From positions 1 through 13,914 of the forward strand of contig JAGBQS010000108.1 in NCBI GenBank assembly GCA_017632695.1: a stretch of 13,914 nucleotides of DNA, read 5' to 3'. The notes under the pieces are model-generated. The model saw nothing but the letters and a program-made list of their open reading frames with translations, did no database searches and had not been told where the DNA came from. This document shows positions 11,989 to 13,914 of this stretch, in pieces. Both the position numbers and the translations under genes were made by a program. The first letter of the stretch is position 1, and each line of letters starts with the position of its first letter. The stretch is from Bacteroidales bacterium (GTDB taxonomy: Bacteria; Bacteroidota; Bacteroidia; Bacteroidales; UBA3663).

Positions 11989-13914
11989 ATGAATTTTAAT
12001 GCTATTTTAACCAAGTTGTTCGGCAACAAGTCGCAACGCGATGTAAAGGCCATTCAGCCTTGGGTAGATCAGATCAAGGCCATCTACCCCAACATCGAGA
12101 AACTGTCGAACGACGAATTGCGTGCCCGCAGCCAGGCTCTGATGCAGGAAATGCAGGATCTGGTGGCTGCCGACCGTAAAAAGATTGAAGAGTTGCGCGA
12201 AAAAGTTGAGACACTGGATGTCGACAAGCGCGAGAAACTGTGGAATGAAATCGATGAACTGAAGAAAAAGATCCAGCAGACCTTCGATGACGAGCTGACC
12301 AAGATTCTTCCCGAAGTATTTGCCATCGTCAAGAATACGGCCTACCGTTTTGCCAACAATGAAACGGTTGAGGTTACTGCCACACAGATGGACCGTGATC
12401 TGGCTGCCACCAAGGATTTTGTAACCATCGAGGGCGACAAGGCTTTCTATCAGACAACCTGGATTGCCGGCGGCAACCCCATCCGTTGGGATATGGTTCA
12501 CTACGACGTTCAGCTGTTCGGCGGTGTGGTCCTCCATCAGGGCAAGATTGCCGAAATGGCTACCGGCGAAGGTAAGACGCTGGTCGCTACGCTGCCTGTC
12601 TTCCTGAATGCTATGACCCATAACGGCGTTCATGTGGTAACCGTCAACGATTACCTGGCTAAGCGAGACTGCGAATGGATGGGTCCGCTCTATCAGTTCC
12701 ACGGACTGAGCGTTGACTGCATCGACCGCTATGAACCTAACAGCGATGACCGCCGCAAAGCCTACAACTGCGATATCACCTTCGGTACGAACAACGAGTT
12801 CGGCTTCGATTACCTGCGCGACAACATGGCCACCCACCCGGACGACCTTGTTCAGCGCGAACATAACTACGCCATTGTCGATGAGGTGGACTCAGTTCTG
12901 ATTGACGATGCCCGTACCCCTCTGATTATTTCAGGTCCTACTCCCCGCACTTCGGAATACAGCGACGAAGAGCTCTATCAGGAATTCCGTCCTCGCGTAG
13001 AGAAACTCGTTTCGGCACAGAAGCTGCTGTTCAATACGCTGCTGAACGAAGCCAAGAAGAAAGTTCTGAACGACGACAAGACGGTTCGCGACGAAGGTGC
13101 CGTAGCCCTTTATCGCGCCTATCGTGCCTGGCCGAAGAGCAACGCCCTCATCAAGTTCATGGGCGAACCCGGCGTAAAGCAGGAGATGCTGCGTGCCGAA
13201 GCCGCATTCCTGGAGAACAATCAGCAGCGTATGCCCGAGGCTCTTGAACCATTGTATTTTGCCATCGAGGAAAAGAACCGTTCTGTGGATCTGACCGACA
13301 AAGGTATCGATCTGCTGACACATGAGGGCGAAGATCCCAAGTTCTTCGTAATTCCGGATGTCGGCAGCGAGATTGCCGAAATTGAACACAGCAAAGAATT
13401 GAGCGACGACGAAAAGATTTCCCGCAAGGAAGAAATCATGAACGATTTCACCACCAAGGGCGAACGCGTTCATGCCGTTAACCAGTTGCTGAAGGCTTAC
13501 ACGATGTTCGAGAAAGATGTGGATTACATCGTTTCGGAAGATAATAAGGTTAAGATCGTCGACGAGCAGACTGGCCGTATCATGGAAGGCCGGCGTTGGA
13601 GCGACGGTCTGCATCAGGCCGTCGAAGCCAAGGAACATGTAAAAGTCGAGCAGATTACGCAGACCTTTGCAACCATCACCCTTCAGAACTACTTCCGTAT
13701 GTACCACAAACTGGCCGGCATGACCGGTACAGCCGAAACAGAAGCCGGCGAGTTCTGGGATATCTACAAACTGGATGTTGTGAGCATTCCGACCAACCGT
13801 CCGGTTGCCCGTATCGATATGGACGATCGCATCTACCGCTCCAAACGTGCCAAGTATAAGGCCGTAATTGCCCAGGCCAAGGAGTATATCTCACAGGGAC
13901 GTCCTGTCCTGATC
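11989..13914 (+). CDS. secA: SecA preprotein translocase ATPase (N-terminal 642 residues, runs off the window)
   Basis: Starts MNFNAILTKLFGNKSQRD and stays open to the right edge, 642 codons. SecA hallmarks are in order: the N-terminal helix and QIKAIYPNIEKLSNDELRAR (29-48), VHYDVQLFGGVVLHQGKIAE, Walker A MATGEGKT (190-197), VTVNDYLAKRD, ITFGTNNEFGFDYLRDNM, DEVDS (298-302, the DEAD-type Walker B), DDARTPLIISGP, then IVDEQTGRIMEGRRWSDGLHQA and LAGMTGTAETE. The ATPase drives unfolded preproteins through SecYEG across the inner membrane. Between the first nucleotide-binding part and the IVDEQTG region there is extra sequence (about 350-490) and a helical insertion (about 60-110), consistent with the long SecA of Bacteroidota. 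It follows the Lnb-like and AlkP-like genes on the same strand, 170 bases on, with its own candidate promoter. Confidence 0.98.
   Translation, partial: MNFNAILTKLFGNKSQRDVKAIQPWVDQIKAIYPNIEKLSNDELRARSQALMQEMQDLVAADRKKIEELREKVETLDVDKREKLWNEIDELKKKIQQTFDDELTKILPEVFAIVKNTAYRFANNETVEVTATQMDRDLAATKDFVTIEGDKAFYQTTWIAGGNPIRWDMVHYDVQLFGGVVLHQGKIAEMATGEGKTLVATLPVFLNAMTHNGVHVVTVNDYLAKRDCEWMGPLYQFHGLSVDCIDRYEPNSDDRRKAYNCDITFGTNNEFGFDYLRDNMATHPDDLVQREHNYAIVDEVDSVLIDDARTPLIISGPTPRTSEYSDEELYQEFRPRVEKLVSAQKLLFNTLLNEAKKKVLNDDKTVRDEGAVALYRAYRAWPKSNALIKFMGEPGVKQEMLRAEAAFLENNQQRMPEALEPLYFAIEEKNRSVDLTDKGIDLLTHEGEDPKFFVIPDVGSEIAEIEHSKELSDDEKISRKEEIMNDFTTKGERVHAVNQLLKAYTMFEKDVDYIVSEDNKVKIVDEQTGRIMEGRRWSDGLHQAVEAKEHVKVEQITQTFATITLQNYFRMYHKLAGMTGTAETEAGEFWDIYKLDVVSIPTNRPVARIDMDDRIYRSKRAKYKAVIAQAKEYISQGRPVLI

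Noticed and set aside
12007..12864. Long minus-strand open frame (285 codons)
   Set aside because: It is the antisense shadow of secA, whose motifs are unmistakable on the plus strand.
12931..13707. Long minus-strand open frame (258 codons)
   Set aside because: It is also antisense to secA, with no recognisable domain and no promoter.

Overview
The window looks like a chromosomal segment of a member of the Bacteroidota, most likely order Bacteroidales; the genus cannot be resolved by eye. The grounds are several Bacteroidota-type promoters (TAnnTTTG -7 boxes, some with a TTG about 20 bp upstream), weak or absent Shine-Dalgarno sequences, a small histone H1-like protein, a DUF4105/Lnb-type lipoprotein N-acyltransferase candidate and a SecA with the extra central segment of this phylum. 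I saw no insertion sequence, tRNA, rRNA or CRISPR array.

Layout. (1) 1-309, minus: 5' end of a membrane protein running off the left edge, probably the N-terminal membrane domain of a polyprenyl-phosphate sugar-phosphate transferase. (2) 566-2887, plus: a membrane protein with a channel-like N-terminus, two Rossmann/RCK-like domains and a C-terminal RyR-like domain. It faces, tail to tail across a shared terminator, (3) 2994-4103, minus: a TIR-domain protein with one membrane segment and an extracytoplasmic carboxypeptidase-regulatory-like domain. (4) 4149-8408, minus: a tight four-gene operon whose gene order is nucleotidyltransferase/ATP-grasp fusion, CDP-alcohol phosphatidyltransferase, UPF0104/LPG-synthase-type membrane protein, HAD phosphatase. 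This set fits synthesis, dephosphorylation and membrane handling of an inositol-type or similar polar-headgroup phospholipid. (5) 8409-8691: a divergent promoter region with strikingly phased A/T tracts. (6) 8692-8868, plus: the histone H1-like gene with its own terminator. (7) 8963-13914, plus: Lnb/DUF4105 candidate, a degenerate alkaline-phosphatase-superfamily protein, then secA running off the right edge.

How it may work together. The right-hand block is about export and the envelope (SecA translocation, lipoprotein N-acylation, and an exported PafA-like protein that has lost nearly all its catalytic residues). The middle operon makes or modifies a phospholipid. The left block is the most speculative and most interesting: a TIR enzyme with the catalytic-position glutamate intact next to a channel-like protein ending in a RyR domain suggests that a TIR-derived nucleotide signal might be read by a membrane conductance. 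That link is inference from domain content and adjacency only. The genes are convergent, not an operon.
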